From Pestalotiopsis fici W106-1 (lineage: Eukaryota; Ascomycota; Sordariomycetes; Amphisphaeriales; Sporocadaceae): 64,000 bases of DNA. Position numbers and translations under genes: made by a program. The notes below the pieces were generated by a model. It saw only the letters and a program-made list of their open reading frames with translations, ran no database searches and was not told the DNA's origin. Location of the stretch: contig NW_006917092.1 in assembly GCF_000516985.1 (NCBI RefSeq), forward strand, positions 760,619-824,618, read 5' to 3'. Below, piece after piece: positions 11,569-23,900 of the stretch (position 1 is the first letter of the stretch; each line of letters opens with the position of its first letter).

Positions 11569-11914
11569 GTTGAGCTTATAAAACCACAAAATCAATTTCC
11601 ACCTCCATACTACGCCTCATCCCGAGAAACAGGGAATATATACTACTTCACCAAGTCGTGTCACCAAATGGCGCACTGTTTCGTCAACCTCCATTTCAAA
11701 CTTGAGATGCTAGCGCATCACTCTTCGAGAAAGACGAACATGACGCAAATCATTGGCTCGTGTTTGTTGGGTATTTAGATAAAGTGTTTGGAGCTACAGC
11801 GACTTCCTTGTCTCTCAATACTATGCTTCAAAAGCCTCCCTCCTCGCATCCGTCTTTATAGTTACGAATGTGGGCAATGTCTTTCCCTTTCAGGTGTGAT
11901 ATACTGTGATCTGC
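11569..11914. other. Convergent intergenic region
   Basis: A 346-bp stretch lies between two convergent stop codons. It presumably holds both polyadenylation regions. No coding content is seen. Confidence 0.5.
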
Positions 11915-14108
11915 TTAGACCTTTTCGGGCTTATCAAGGTCGGCCTCGGTCCTTAGGAAGTCCAACAGACCAACATCCCTCTGAGCATCTAGCAGCATCT
12001 TGGCGTCCTCGGCACCAGTGTGACTCTTGAACACGCGGTCCATATCTTCAAGCGTCGCGTTCTATCGCAAAAGATTATATATTAGTATCGCAACGCTAAA
12101 GGGAAGTGTCTCTGGGGGTGTGGAGGAAAACAAACATACCTTTGTCTCGGGCAGCACAAACCACACCCAGAAGAAGCCAAAGAACAAGAAGACGGCAAAG
12201 AAGATATAAGTGCCCCAAGCCCAAGCCTCAAACATGGGCGGGACCAAAAAGGCAATGGCGAAATTATTGACCCAGTTGGAACTGGCACCAATGGACGCGC
12301 CGCGGGCACGGATGGACAGCGGAAAGACCTCGGACACGAGCACCCAGGACGCGGGACCCCAGCCGTAACCGAACGCGCCAATGTAGATCCAGATGAGCAC
12401 GACGGCGGCCCATCCGGCGTCGGTGTGGTGCGGCCAGTCGTGGCGGAACTTGGCCACAATGATGCCCACCGTGACCATGCAGACAAACATGACGATGGAG
12501 CCCGTCATGAGCATGGATTTACGGCCGAGCTTGTCAATGAGGAACTATTCACAATGATTAGATTAGACTGCAATCTTTTCTCACAAGGATAAACTTACCA
12601 TGGCGGGTAACGTGCTCACGAGGAAAACACTTCCAGTGACACCAGTCGCAAGAAGGGCAATCGTTCCATCGGAGAAGCCGTAGCTCTGGAATACATTTGA
12701 GGCATAGTAGATGACTGTAAACGACTTGCGTTAGTAATTGACACACAAAACGTCAGAGCCCACCCCATGATAGATCTCCCTGTACATATAGCGCTGCACC
12801 CATATTCAACCAAATAACCAATCATTCCCCGCTTGCAGCCCTATTGCATGTCAAGTAAAAGAAATAAAGTACTCACTTGAATCAATTCCGGACCACTGCT
12901 GCCAAAACATGACAAGCCACGCCGTCGCAACACGTTTGAAGTTGTCACGTGACCTGAACAAATGAACATAGCCAGAGACCTCACGGACAAAGATGCTCTG
13001 GTTCTCCTATTGTGTAGAATTCTCATGTCAGCCAAGATGTCCATTTCGTATACAACGTCTTTTGACGTGAACGTACCTTGGCAGCCAACTTGGGAAAAGT
13101 CTTTCTAAACACGCGATCCTCAAACAGGGCCTCGGCCCTGATCTCGAGGTACTCGGCGTGGACTAGGGGATCCTCGATGTCACGCTTGCGCAGCCAGGCC
13201 AGCGTCTTCTTGGCCTCGTCGTAGCGGCCGACCTTGACGAGCCAGCGGGGCGAAAAGGGCATCCACCAGATACCAATGGCGAGCAAGACAGAGGGGATAC
13301 CCTGGATGATGGAGGGAAGACGCCAGGCCAGGTCCGACTGCGACTCGCCCGTCCCGCCGATATAGTTGCTGCCGTAGCCGATCCAAAAGCTGAGAAAGAT
13401 ACCCAGGATGGTGGCGAGCTGGTAAAACGAGACGATAAAACCGCGCGTCTCGGGGGCCGAGATCTCGGCGTTATAGAGGGGGCCCACGCCGGAAAAGGTG
13501 CCGACGCCTAGACCGGTAAAGAAGCGGCCGGCGTACAGCAGGGCGGGCTTGCCCGCCGTGGCGCCAACGTACAGGTAGGAGCCCAGAATGACCCAGCAGC
13601 ACGCGCTGAACATGGTGTACTTGCGCGAGAACATTTCGCCCAGCAGACCCGCTGACAGGGAGCCCACGATGCCGCCCAGCTGCAAAACCGACGTCAGCCA
13701 GCCCTGGGCCGTCGAGGACTCGACCACCGAGGGAAAGTTTTCGGTAAATCGCGTCATGACGAGGGATTGTGATAGAATGCCCTGTTGGTATCCATATTCG
13801 AAACCGCCAAATCTACATTACAAAATTCTCAATGTCAGAGAGACACGAGCCAAAAAAAACAATGACACGACATATACTGGAGTTGTAACATGTTCGAACC
13901 CGACAAGCACTTACGACGCGAATAACGCAATAAAGATGATCTTTGGATTGGCCTTGATCGAATGCCACCTGTCTCGCACGGCAGCCTCAACTCTCCAGTC
14001 TGCCGTGGCGACCTCATCGACGTGGACCGGTTGGGCCTCATCGGTGGTTGCCGTCTCCTTGTGACCAGCGACTGGCACCGTGTGCTCTTGTTCTGCCTTT
14101 TCGGCCAT
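11915..14108 (-). CDS. MFS sugar transporter (SP family)
   Basis: Exons are 13915-14108, 13077-13812, 12877-13006, 12599-12714, 12140-12544 and 11915-12061, encoding 575 aa. Every junction joins conserved sequence, for example ALFAS to FGGFEYGYQQG and WQQWSGIDS to IIYYASNVF. SP-family markers are GRFFTGLGVG, APETRG, FSPRWLVKVGR after helix 6, DKLGRK, and PETK after helix 12, with 12 predicted membrane helices. It should import a hexose, disaccharide or similar polyol by proton symport at the plasma membrane; substrate unknown. The intron 12715-12876 is long (162 bp) for this window and could hide an alternative exon. Two GCGGGG boxes (14557-14562, 14603-14608) upstream fit the CreA carbon-repression consensus, but this is weak evidence. 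Confidence 0.92.
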
Positions 14109-15007
14109 GACGCTTCTGTTACTCGGGCCCAGTGGGACAAGGCTCTCTCGAGTTTTTCAGATGGAGCAAAGTAAAAGGAAGTAAGAAAATATCAAAACAT
14201 TATTCACGAGGACTGGACCGTCTGTCAGAACTGTGGGCAGTCCCCCTCGGTTATGTACCTCATCGTTTGAACATGCCGGGTCTCATGCGGTGTGAATACA
14301 GGATAGATCGGTCCTATGTGAGCCCGAGGTGCTTGCCGATCGTATCATGTTTTGCGCATGGCTCCCGGGCACCGTTGTGACATCGTCCCCAAGGTAGACT
14401 GGTAATAAGCTATCCTGTCAAGAACCCACATGGTACTTTTTCTTGCCTCTCCCTTAAGTTTTTACGAGCCATCGTCTCACGCCGCCTGGTTGCTTGGATC
14501 TGGTGCTTCTTTTTTGTGCTCCACGGGCGCCTAGTACTTCCTAAAACGATCAACTCGCGGGGTTAGTACACAGCAGATGGCCAAGGGGGGGCTAGACGTT
14601 ATGCGGGGAAGGGGGGAAAGCGGATGCTTAGACTTGTCTCATTCATTCGTTGAACCTGGGGTAGAACGTGGAGAAAACCGAGGGCAATTAGACAATTAGT
14701 ACCATCGCCAATACCATGGGCAGGGGCTTTAATTGCCGCTCTTGTACGTAACCCGCCGATTCGCGGCGATTCAAGCCAAATAGGACAAGGCTACTGCATT
14801 GTTTTTTGTCCTCTTTTACGAAAAATCATCGGATACCACCGCCATTCCCTGGAAGTGACCGAATCTACGTACCATGCATGGTAACACATGAATCAGACGA
14901 CACCATCTGCTGCCAATATAGTATATGTATGAGAGAATGACTTTTTTGAAGAACTACGCTCCTCGGTTTTAGGTAATTGCTTTGCTACATCATCTACCAC
15001 CATTCTG
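14109..15007. other. Intergenic, sugar transporter promoter
   Basis: This holds the promoter of the sugar transporter, with G-rich tracts and two GCGGGG boxes, and the 3' flank of the 1694-aa gene. No gene is seen. Confidence 0.5.
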
Positions 15008-18000
15008 TTACTCTTCGAGATAGTCTGCCAGGAATTCTTCCAAGGCCTTACCACGGCCTCGGACCCATTCTGCTGGAGAATCCACCCATGGCTCGTAAAC
15101 GCCTCTGATCGCATCGAGTTCTTCTTGACCTGCCTGTGCCTTTGGCTTGGATCGCGCAAAGCCACGAATCAACTCATCTATAACGAGTATCTTGAGCTTG
15201 TCCGCCATCTTTGGCCGTTTTGCATCCACCCTTTTCACAAAGGCAAGACCTATAGGGAGCCATTGCTCACTTGCCCATCCGTTCGTGGCAACCCGACTCA
15301 GGTTTTCATCCCATCTCTCATGATAGGGCACGTCATCTGCCACCAGCTCGTCAATCAAATCAGAATACTCGGCCACAAACATGCTCACTTCCTCCTGTGA
15401 CGGTGTCTGATCCCGGGTTGGGTACACTCCCTTCAGCACCATTGTCTTGATCGCCAACACTCGTGGAAGCTCGTCCGGACTTCTGTCTGGGTTGTGCTGC
15501 CATTCTTCTGTTCTCAGGCCTTCGACGTCTTTAATGGCCTTGTCCAGCACCGGAAGGCAGTTGATTTTCCACTGATCTTGCTTCTTCGAATTCGGCGTCC
15601 CGATGAAAGTAATCAGTGTCTCAAAACCGCCGACGTCAGAGCTGTTGACGCAATCGGTCAGAAGCTGATTCAGGAATACCTGGAGTCTTTTGATAGTCTC
15701 CTCTTCAGCTTTGGCATCAATATCGAGCAAAACTCCGACAAACTGATTGAGAGCTTCATGAGTTCCAGGACCTAACACCGTCTTCTTGGTTCGGCGGCCG
15801 CCGGAAGCAGACAGAGTCATGGCGCGAATACCTTGGCCCGGATAACTAGCCCGCCCACCCCGGCCGCCACGGCCAGAACGAAAACCACCCCGACCAACTC
15901 CGGGAACACGCCGAATGACTTGGGTAGTGTCGGTGCCATCCCAGAGATGAAGCCAGTGCTTGCCTCCATTGGACCCGAGAACATCCTTTTCACTCTTCAC
16001 TGCTCCAACTGCCGCCCATAGATCCTTGTCGGGATGCATTTTGACGAACAGATAGTCCCTTAGCAGCTCAAAATTGACCTTATTTCGTGCTTGCGGAACT
16101 TCGCACCAGAGCGTCAGCAATAGCTCGGGCTTCACTGGCATCGCAGGAAGAGTGCATGCTGCGATATTGAGCTTCTGTCTTTTCACAAATAGGGTATTCC
16201 AACGGGCATTCTCCGAAGCAGATCTTTCGCAGATTGGAAGGAGGATGCGCGTGATCCACTCGGCGTACTCGGGGGTCTCTTTTGACCATCGATCCGCTGC
16301 TCTGACCAAGAAGTCAAGAATCTCAGGCAGTTGATCAATGGGTAGTGCATCGTACAACTCTGGCAAAGGCCCGTCGCCATTCTCGGCCTGGAGCCAGTCT
16401 CTCTCCGTTGGCGGGGCTCGCTCATTGATGGAAGATACAATCGGTATGACATGCTTCTCAAGAGCCTCGTAGATTCGATTCTTGAGTTTCGACTGCTTCG
16501 TTCTCTCCAACGTATTGATGAGACTTGATACAATTGCATATCGAACATCCGGATGCGGAGAGCTGTTCAACAAGGTGCCGAGTACATCACAGGCAGTAGA
16601 CTGATCAATGAAGCAGGCATCGTCGAGTATTTGCGCCAACATCTTGATACTGCTCACCTTAACATGAGCTGGCGGGGCCTCTTCTTCTGCTGCTTGTGCC
16701 TCGTCCAACGGCTTTGGCACAGACGACTTGTCTTTGGAGTTTTCCCTCTCGGCTCTCTTCTTGGAATTATGTGCGACGAGTTGCTCGTGCCGCTGGTACA
16801 TTTTGGCAGAGACTTCGGTCATCAAAGCCGAGGCGTTGGCAGCCGACAGTCGGTGGAGGAACCCGATGTTGAGCAGGCGACGATGCCAGGAGCTATCATC
16901 ATTCCGATCTAGCACCACATGCTGGACCAGTTGACTCGCAATTCGAGGACAATCGCCGCTTACAAGCATTCTGATAAGTGCCATTGTCGTTCTTAGGAGA
17001 TCGGGGTCCTTTTTCTCATCACTGTCCAATCTTTGCGTGACCGACAGAGCAAGCTTGTGCAGCATCGAAACGGGAATTTGCAATCCCATTTGGGATAGCA
17101 TGCTAATTGGACGACTGGCATTTTCGTTCTTGTAGGCCTCGAGAAATTCCTGGTCGAGATAGAGTCCTGGGTACCGGGGGTCGGCTTGTGCTGGGAAAGG
17201 CTTCAACAATAATGAAGAATCAGAGCCGTATTTGGTGTTGATATACGCAATGGCTGCGGCAATCAGCGCTTCTCTACGTTGCGGAGTCGATGAATCGAGG
17301 TTAGACCATTCTGGCTTTTTACGTGGAGATGGCGTCATCTGGGGGGTGACATCTTTGAATTTCGAGTAAATCGTCGGTTCACCATGACTTACGTTCCAAA
17401 GTGCATGATCGAGACAGATTTGTGGCAAGATCCGCGAGGAAGTCTTGGTGGGCTTTCTTCCTGCCAGCCAAGGTGCCCATTCAGCAGGATTACCATTGAC
17501 ATCAGGCTCAGGCAAGTCTGTGGCTGTTACCTCGGTGTCTGGACCAAGACCCAGCCTACTGAGATCCTTTTCCATGTCTGGAATGTTGGTCTTGTTACAG
17601 TAATAGTCTCTCCAGAATGCGGTAGCCTCTGCGTCGTTCAGGCGTCTCTCCAGTGGCGTGCTCGTGCTCGAGAATAGACCATTGGCATGTTTCCAAGCCT
17701 TACGCAGCCTTTCATCGCGGTCTGCTTGATCTTTGGCTGCACACAAGTAATGTGAAAGGGCAAATTTATAGCTTTCTTGGAATTGTCCAATAGCTTCTCG
17801 AATTTCTTGGTCCTCCTCGGAATAGTCAGTTGGGATTTGCTCCAACATGCCCAATGGACAGAACACGACAGCTTCGCAGCGACTCTCCAAATAAGGCATT
17901 CTAGGCATATTGAAGTCTTCAGCGCGAAGGTTTGCGCAAAGATTTTGAACTGGAAGACCACGAGGCCAGGGACCGCTAATATCGGTAGTTGCAGGGTGGA

Positions 18001-20092
18001 TGGTGGGTCGAAAATCCCTCCAAAGCTCGTCTCGCCTTTGAGCTATCTCGTCCAAGAACATACCAGTGCAAGAAGATGGTGTCTCAACGCTCCACTGACT
18101 TTTGAAAGGACCACAGCTTGAATTGAGACGCAACTCCTTGTTCTGTTCTTGCAATAAGAAACGCTCTGATTTGAGAAGAAACTCCATGGTAGGCTCCCAG
18201 ATATGGTGCATGATATCGCCATCAGAGAATTTGTAGTGGTTTTGCAGCGTCTGCGTTCGTCTAATTCGTTCCTGCAAGACGTTCGGGAGTAGATTGGTAA
18301 CCGAGCTCCAGTGGTATAATTGAAAGAAAGGTTCCTGAATGCCCATTGCCGCCGTTTCGAGCAAGCCGAAGATGATGTCGTCGCTCTGTTTGACCTTTTC
18401 ACTGATCTCTGAAAGCTGAGGAAGCTGACCATGGGTGTGAGACGGTATGCCACTGAGTAGATCATTGACCATATCGTGATCCAGAGGTCCGTATTGGTAA
18501 AGGTACTCTACAGTGTTTTGATCGCGATTGAAGCGACGGGCCCATGTCAGTGTCTCGGAAACCAAATTCAGTGATTTTGCGGCAATGCAGAGATCTAGTG
18601 CAGATTTTGCATTTTGGCCACGTGCGTTGGGATCACGGGAGTTTGAGGCCTTCTTCTTGCGTTCGGCCACCTCCTTCTGCACAGCGGGGAACCACGAAGC
18701 TTCCTCATCTGGATAAGCGCTCATTTGTGACTCGAGAGAGGCAGAAACAATATGCAAATCGAGGGAGTTGTAGTTCTTGCTCATGTAGGACCGCACTCTG
18801 GAAGGGAGCAGGCTATCGCCAAACATGGTGAATTTATCGTCGTCCGGAAGGATCCGCCAAAGTCTTCTGAACAGGCGCAGCGCAGAAGAACGATCGAGCA
18901 AGGAAAATAGATCGACGGGCCACTTGCTGTACAAACTTGCCAACTTGTCGTTGTCGGCGTCTGTCTCAATGCTGATATCCACCTTCCAGCCAGGAGCATG
19001 AAGCAGAATCAAGCGGAGCAGATCAAATCTCATTTTCTTTTCGACATTTGACATTAATTGCAGCACTGTGCGAAAATTGTTGTGGCCTTTGGACGGGAGC
19101 AAGGCAGCAAGGCTAATCAAAAGCTCGTTGGCCTGACTGTCATTGGGAGACCGCCGCTTCAGATAGGCCGCAAAGTAGAGCGGCAAGAATGAACCACTGA
19201 TCTCTTTAGATACCATTGGCTCTTTCGCAGCACAATCTATAGCTAGGCGAAGAACATGTGCAATGGACTTGCGGTCGTGAGATCTGCGTAGTCGAGTCAA
19301 GGTTGGTTGAACCAGCCCCGACATGACTTTGTCGCCATTGAAGTGCAGGACTGACTGATCACTAGCGATACGCTCCAGGACAATCAGACTGAAGCGGCGG
19401 CTGTTCTTGAATAGGTGCCTGTACTCGGTGATCTGTTTGCGTTTGCTCTCGTCGGCCTCAAAAATGGCCGTTAAAGCAGTTTCTTCATACGAAGGACCAT
19501 GCACGGTGATAAACTTGCGTCCAGGCTTGCGATCTCCAGTGTCATCTAGCACCTTGTCGGCGGTGCACGAAGGCAACAGACGCCGGTAACACCATTTCAA
19601 CGGACGTTCATCGGGATTTTGAGAATTGCCATTTCCTGTCAGGGTATCGTAGAGCTGTGTGACGGCTTGCTGGCGCTGTGTCAATCCGCTAGGGGCTAAG
19701 GCAGAGAAGCTGATGGTCTCACACATCGTGGAGACATGCTGGACGCTAAAAGTCGCCAACAGCTCTGACAAGCCTTGAACACCACCAACAGCGTCCCAGA
19801 TGGCTGCAAATGTGTCGTCTTTTCGCAGCCACTTGCCGAATCGTCGGATGGCGGTAAGACGGGCGCAGTTGGAAACATCTTGGCGGAGGGCAGCTACAAT
19901 GGCATCTGCACTCTTGCACACTCCCATCCAAACATGGAAGACATTGGGGGCTATCGAGCCGGACTCGATCGAGCTCAGGAGATGATTCGAAATGCTTTCC
20001 CAGCTGCGTGACTCGAGCTGCTTTTGCAGGAACCGAGCTTGTTGGGCTGGTGTATTGCTGCGAAGGATCTTGTTGTCGATGAGGGACGACAT
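15008..20092 (-). CDS. Large conserved-type hypothetical protein with RGG box
   Basis: This is an uninterrupted 1694-codon frame starting at ATG 20090-20092. I do not recognise the family. The protein lacks a signal peptide and membrane helices. It is mostly helical in appearance, with leucine-rich, charged segments reminiscent of armadillo/HEAT-type solenoids. An Arg/Gly cluster (GRGGFRSGRGGRGGR) sits at about residues 1396-1417, flanked by ordinary sequence, and suggests RNA or protein contact and arginine methylation. A Lys/Glu-rich low-complexity stretch lies near residue 1150. The even codon use and uninterrupted length argue that it is a real, expressed gene. A cytoplasmic or nuclear scaffold role is only a guess. 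Confidence 0.8.
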   Translation of the reverse strand: MSSLIDNKILRSNTPAQQARFLQKQLESRSWESISNHLLSSIESGSIAPNVFHVWMGVCKSADAIVAALRQDVSNCARLTAIRRFGKWLRKDDTFAAIWDAVGGVQGLSELLATFSVQHVSTMCETISFSALAPSGLTQRQQAVTQLYDTLTGNGNSQNPDERPLKWCYRRLLPSCTADKVLDDTGDRKPGRKFITVHGPSYEETALTAIFEADESKRKQITEYRHLFKNSRRFSLIVLERIASDQSVLHFNGDKVMSGLVQPTLTRLRRSHDRKSIAHVLRLAIDCAAKEPMVSKEISGSFLPLYFAAYLKRRSPNDSQANELLISLAALLPSKGHNNFRTVLQLMSNVEKKMRFDLLRLILLHAPGWKVDISIETDADNDKLASLYSKWPVDLFSLLDRSSALRLFRRLWRILPDDDKFTMFGDSLLPSRVRSYMSKNYNSLDLHIVSASLESQMSAYPDEEASWFPAVQKEVAERKKKASNSRDPNARGQNAKSALDLCIAAKSLNLVSETLTWARRFNRDQNTVEYLYQYGPLDHDMVNDLLSGIPSHTHGQLPQLSEISEKVKQSDDIIFGLLETAAMGIQEPFFQLYHWSSVTNLLPNVLQERIRRTQTLQNHYKFSDGDIMHHIWEPTMEFLLKSERFLLQEQNKELRLNSSCGPFKSQWSVETPSSCTGMFLDEIAQRRDELWRDFRPTIHPATTDISGPWPRGLPVQNLCANLRAEDFNMPRMPYLESRCEAVVFCPLGMLEQIPTDYSEEDQEIREAIGQFQESYKFALSHYLCAAKDQADRDERLRKAWKHANGLFSSTSTPLERRLNDAEATAFWRDYYCNKTNIPDMEKDLSRLGLGPDTEVTATDLPEPDVNGNPAEWAPWLAGRKPTKTSSRILPQICLDHALWNVSHGEPTIYSKFKDVTPQMTPSPRKKPEWSNLDSSTPQRREALIAAAIAYINTKYGSDSSLLLKPFPAQADPRYPGLYLDQEFLEAYKNENASRPISMLSQMGLQIPVSMLHKLALSVTQRLDSDEKKDPDLLRTTMALIRMLVSGDCPRIASQLVQHVVLDRNDDSSWHRRLLNIGFLHRLSAANASALMTEVSAKMYQRHEQLVAHNSKKRAERENSKDKSSVPKPLDEAQAAEEEAPPAHVKVSSIKMLAQILDDACFIDQSTACDVLGTLLNSSPHPDVRYAIVSSLINTLERTKQSKLKNRIYEALEKHVIPIVSSINERAPPTERDWLQAENGDGPLPELYDALPIDQLPEILDFLVRAADRWSKETPEYAEWITRILLPICERSASENARWNTLFVKRQKLNIAACTLPAMPVKPELLLTLWCEVPQARNKVNFELLRDYLFVKMHPDKDLWAAVGAVKSEKDVLGSNGGKHWLHLWDGTDTTQVIRRVPGVGRGGFRSGRGGRGGRASYPGQGIRAMTLSASGGRRTKKTVLGPGTHEALNQFVGVLLDIDAKAEEETIKRLQVFLNQLLTDCVNSSDVGGFETLITFIGTPNSKKQDQWKINCLPVLDKAIKDVEGLRTEEWQHNPDRSPDELPRVLAIKTMVLKGVYPTRDQTPSQEEVSMFVAEYSDLIDELVADDVPYHERWDENLSRVATNGWASEQWLPIGLAFVKRVDAKRPKMADKLKILVIDELIRGFARSKPKAQAGQEELDAIRGVYEPWVDSPAEWVRGRGKALEEFLADYLEE

Positions 20093-20991
20093 GACTGCAC
20101 TCTAGACTCTAGTCCCTCAGCATGGCCAAAGGGAGGCGGTGGCAGAAATCAAACCACTCAATCGTCGAGACAAACGAGTGAAATGAGTTCAACGAATATC
20201 TGGGTAGGTATTACACACGGCAGGTACGCCTGATATTTATTCAAGAGCTGTCGGTCGAGGAAACTGCCAGCCAATTAATTGGACTGTTGGCTCCAGCTTC
20301 TCCAGCTTGGCTAGGTTAGTCTGTTTAGTCACGCCGAACAGGCACCACTCCGTCATTTTCGACAATCCTAAGGCTCGAACCCGGCGAGCTGAATTTAGTC
20401 ATGTATGTTTTGTGGGGAATCGAGTGGCACAATGTACAAGGTATCATATGAAATTTGAATATTAATATGGCGCAATCTGTTGATGCTAGAAACAAAGAGG
20501 TGAAAGGTTTTTGTAGGTAGTGATCCGAACAAAGGCTACACCTTAACACAATATCTAGGATTGCATGTTGAGAACGATTACTAGGTGTAGGTGCTAGTAT
20601 TCCACTCTGATAACTGTAAACACAGTACTAGAGCTCCGATAAATTGAGAATCCCCAACCAAACACGATCAAAATACATATTGCCAAAACAAGACTTGAAA
20701 ACATTGAGCCAGACATTGATGGTGATGGTTGAAAATGAATTGCATTGCGCCTACCGTCTATATGTGTCATTATAATAACGCCTCTAAGTTCCCCATCTTT
20801 GTATGTCAATGTGGCTCGAGTCTATCATGAATGCGGTTTCGTCTAAAATCCAACGCACTCGCTACTTCTAAAGCCAGGTTCATTCATCCATTGGTTTTCT
20901 AAAAACCCAGGCCCTTTCATCTCAATTTCGCATGCACAGGTCGCCGTTTTTTTTGGTTTATTCGTCCTCTTCCTCTTCCTCTGTATGGCCA
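20093..20991. other. Intergenic
   Basis: The promoter of the 1694-aa gene and the 3' flank of the ABCF gene lie here. There is no coding potential. A GGTTCGAGCC-like box near 20372-20381 lacks a matching A box and is not a tRNA. Confidence 0.5.
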
Positions 20992-23900
20992 TTACTCTTC
21001 ATCATCAGTGTCAGCGGGGTGGGGAGTGCCCTTGGGGCTGTTGAGCCACTCAATGTGTCTCAAACGTCTCCGCACCTCCTGCTCCTTGAGCTCCTTCTTG
21101 GTCTTCTTCTTCTTCTTCTTGGCACGGAACTTTAGCGGCGTATCGTCCTCAGCGCCGCTGTTGACCGCACTACTGACAACACTGCTGGCTGCAGTGCTAG
21201 CCACAGCGCTGTTCAGCCCAGATCCCGGTCGCGAATCTTCGAGGGAAAGCATGTTGGCGCCCTTAATGACCATCTTTCCATCGTTGACATGCCACTGCTC
21301 GTTGGACAGGGCGCCAACAAACTCCTCGTTGTGAGAAATCATGACGACACCACCCCTGAAGGTTCGAATGGCCATAGCAAGACCACCCATCGAGTCTCGG
21401 TCCAAGAAGTTAGTAGGCTCGTCCAGAACCAACAAGTGGGGGTTGTTCCACATGGCACCAGCAATGACAACCTTGACCTTTTGTCCTCCGGACAGCGAGC
21501 CAATCTCGTTGTGGTTGGCGATCTCGGGATCAAGACCAAGATCCTCAAAGTGCTTCGAGATGACCTTGGGCTGCAGCTCACGATAACCGAGACCCTCACG
21601 AGATGCCTCGTGGTCGTCGAACTCTTGAATGAGCTTGTCAAAGCCCCACTCAAGAAGTGTCTCGCGAGAGACTTGTGTGTTGTACTTGGGGAGCGTGAAT
21701 CTCCATTTTCTGGACATTTTGGTCAGCAGGACTCATTCAACGCGGCTGAAAGAAAAGCTTACACTTCGTATTGGAAAGACTTCTTCCACTTTTGTCGACC
21801 GACCAAGGCCTCGATCTGCCTCTCGCCCTTGCCATCGCCAAGATCGATTTTCTTGTCCATCTGCTCCTTGTCCTTGTCGGAAAGGATACGAGTCTGCTTC
21901 AAGAAAACTTCGCGGTCGTCTCCATTGGCGTATCTCCATTGTAGGTACTGGTTAGGCGTCTTCTCGAGATGCATTTCGACGTGCTCCAGGGCGTGCTGCT
22001 TGATGTATCCGATACGCAGGTTGGGGTGCTTCTCAACGCGTCCGGTGGTGGGAACGGTCTCGCCAGTCAACATCTTGATCAAGGTGGATTTACCTGCACC
22101 GTTCGGGCCAATGACAGCAATTCTCGAAGATAGAGTGAGTCGGCAAGAGACGTCGGAAAGTTGGACCTTGGTAGCGCCGGGGTACTTGTAAGAACAGTTG
22201 GACATGCGGATGATAGCGGCAGTCTGCGACTTGACTCCACTGAGGATACCCGGAGGAGGGAACTTGAACTGCACCGTCGTGGCGGCAAGCTCATAGTAGG
22301 CCTTGGCCTCTGGCTTTACCTTGACAAAAGCAGCCAGGTTACCCTTGTAGCAGGCAAGCTTCTTGCCAGGCTCGTAGTGGTAGATGTCAGTGGTGACGTT
22401 ATCCAAGAATCCAGAGTCGTGGGATACGATCAAACTGGTAATCTCAGTGTGCGTCTTGAGGTAGTTCTCGAGCCATGCGATGTTTGCAACGTCCAAGTGG
22501 TTAGTAGGTTCGTCCAGCAAGAGAACGTCAGCCTTTTGCAGCATGGCCCTAGCCAGAGCCAGCTTCATCTTCCAACCTCCAGACAAGGACCCAACCTTCT
22601 CGGACTGGCGACCTTCAGGGCCAGCAGTGAAACCGAACTCGGCCAAGACTTCCGAGATACGTTCACGACCTTCCGATGCAATAGTAGGATCTTTGACCAT
22701 AAAATCCAGGATGGTGATGTCAGCATCCTCACCCTGGTTGTGCTCCACATAACATGTTCGCAAAACGTCCTGGGGCGGGAAACCTTCTAGCTTGCCGTTG
22801 GCAATACTCTTCATCAAAGTAGACTTTCCAGCACCGTTTCGGCCGCAGAGACCGTACCGGTGACCCTTGAGAAGGCGCAGGTTGGTGTGAGAAAGCAGAA
22901 GCATACCACCGTATGCCAGTGAGAAGTCTGCGTTGACGATCTCAGTCTCGCCGTCGTCCTCCTTTTCCGGAACTCCGTACTTGCGCTGGTCCTCCTCGAG
23001 GAAGTGTTGCTGGACTGCGGCGCCAACAGGCTCACTGGGCTCGTTCTTCATGGCGTCCTTCAGGTAAGGGGCAATTCTATCCTCAATGCGCTGGATCTGG
23101 CGGTGGTTGACGTCCTCAACAACCATGTCGCAAATGTAGACACGCTCGTCTTCGGCAATGACATCCAGTGGACCGACAGCCTTCTTGATCTCAGGGCCAA
23201 GAACCTTCCAGACATCATCCACGCTCGTTCTCTCGACGACGGCCTCGTCGTTGCTCATGGCTTTGTCCATGACGTCGAGGGCCCGCTGAGCCAGTTCACG
23301 CACTTCGGGAAGAGATGCGCGGTCAAGAACACTCTTGACACCAGGCTGCAGCTTAGGCAAGAAAGTACGAGCCTCGATAGGATCGTGCACAAGCTTGGTC
23401 AAATTCTCGGTAATAACGACACTCTGGCGAAGGACTTCCTGAGTTGTAGATGGGTTGTTGAGAGTACGCTCCAGGAAAGGGGTAAGGAGCGCAAGAACGG
23501 GCGAAGTGACGATAGCGACAAAGGTTGTCTGAGACAGGGCGTGGATAGCCTTTTGCAGGGTCTGCGTCGAGGGGTGGTGCATGGTGTCGATGAGTAGAGG
23601 GATTCTCGGGGCAACATCATCGTTGGAGAGCAGGGCGGTGAGAGATGTCATGGTGGCAACGGCTTGCTTCTCGACCTCGGCCTTGAGGTCGTGCATGTCT
23701 CCCTCGACAATGGGGATGAGACTAGCAAGCTTGGCACCCATGGCCTCGCGAAGCAGGTCCTTCTCCAATGCCTCCTCCTTTGTGCATCCAATTTCCATCT
23801 TGGACTTGTCAGCGATCTTCTGAATCAGCTTGAGAGCGCCGACACGTCCTTGCCACTTGCCCGTCTTCTTGGAGAGATAGGCAGTGAGAGCAGGAAGTAG

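Noticed and set aside
20368..20390. B-box-like GGTTCGAGCC on the minus strand
   Set aside because: No A box or acceptor stem upstream; sequence around it is AT-rich and unstructured.
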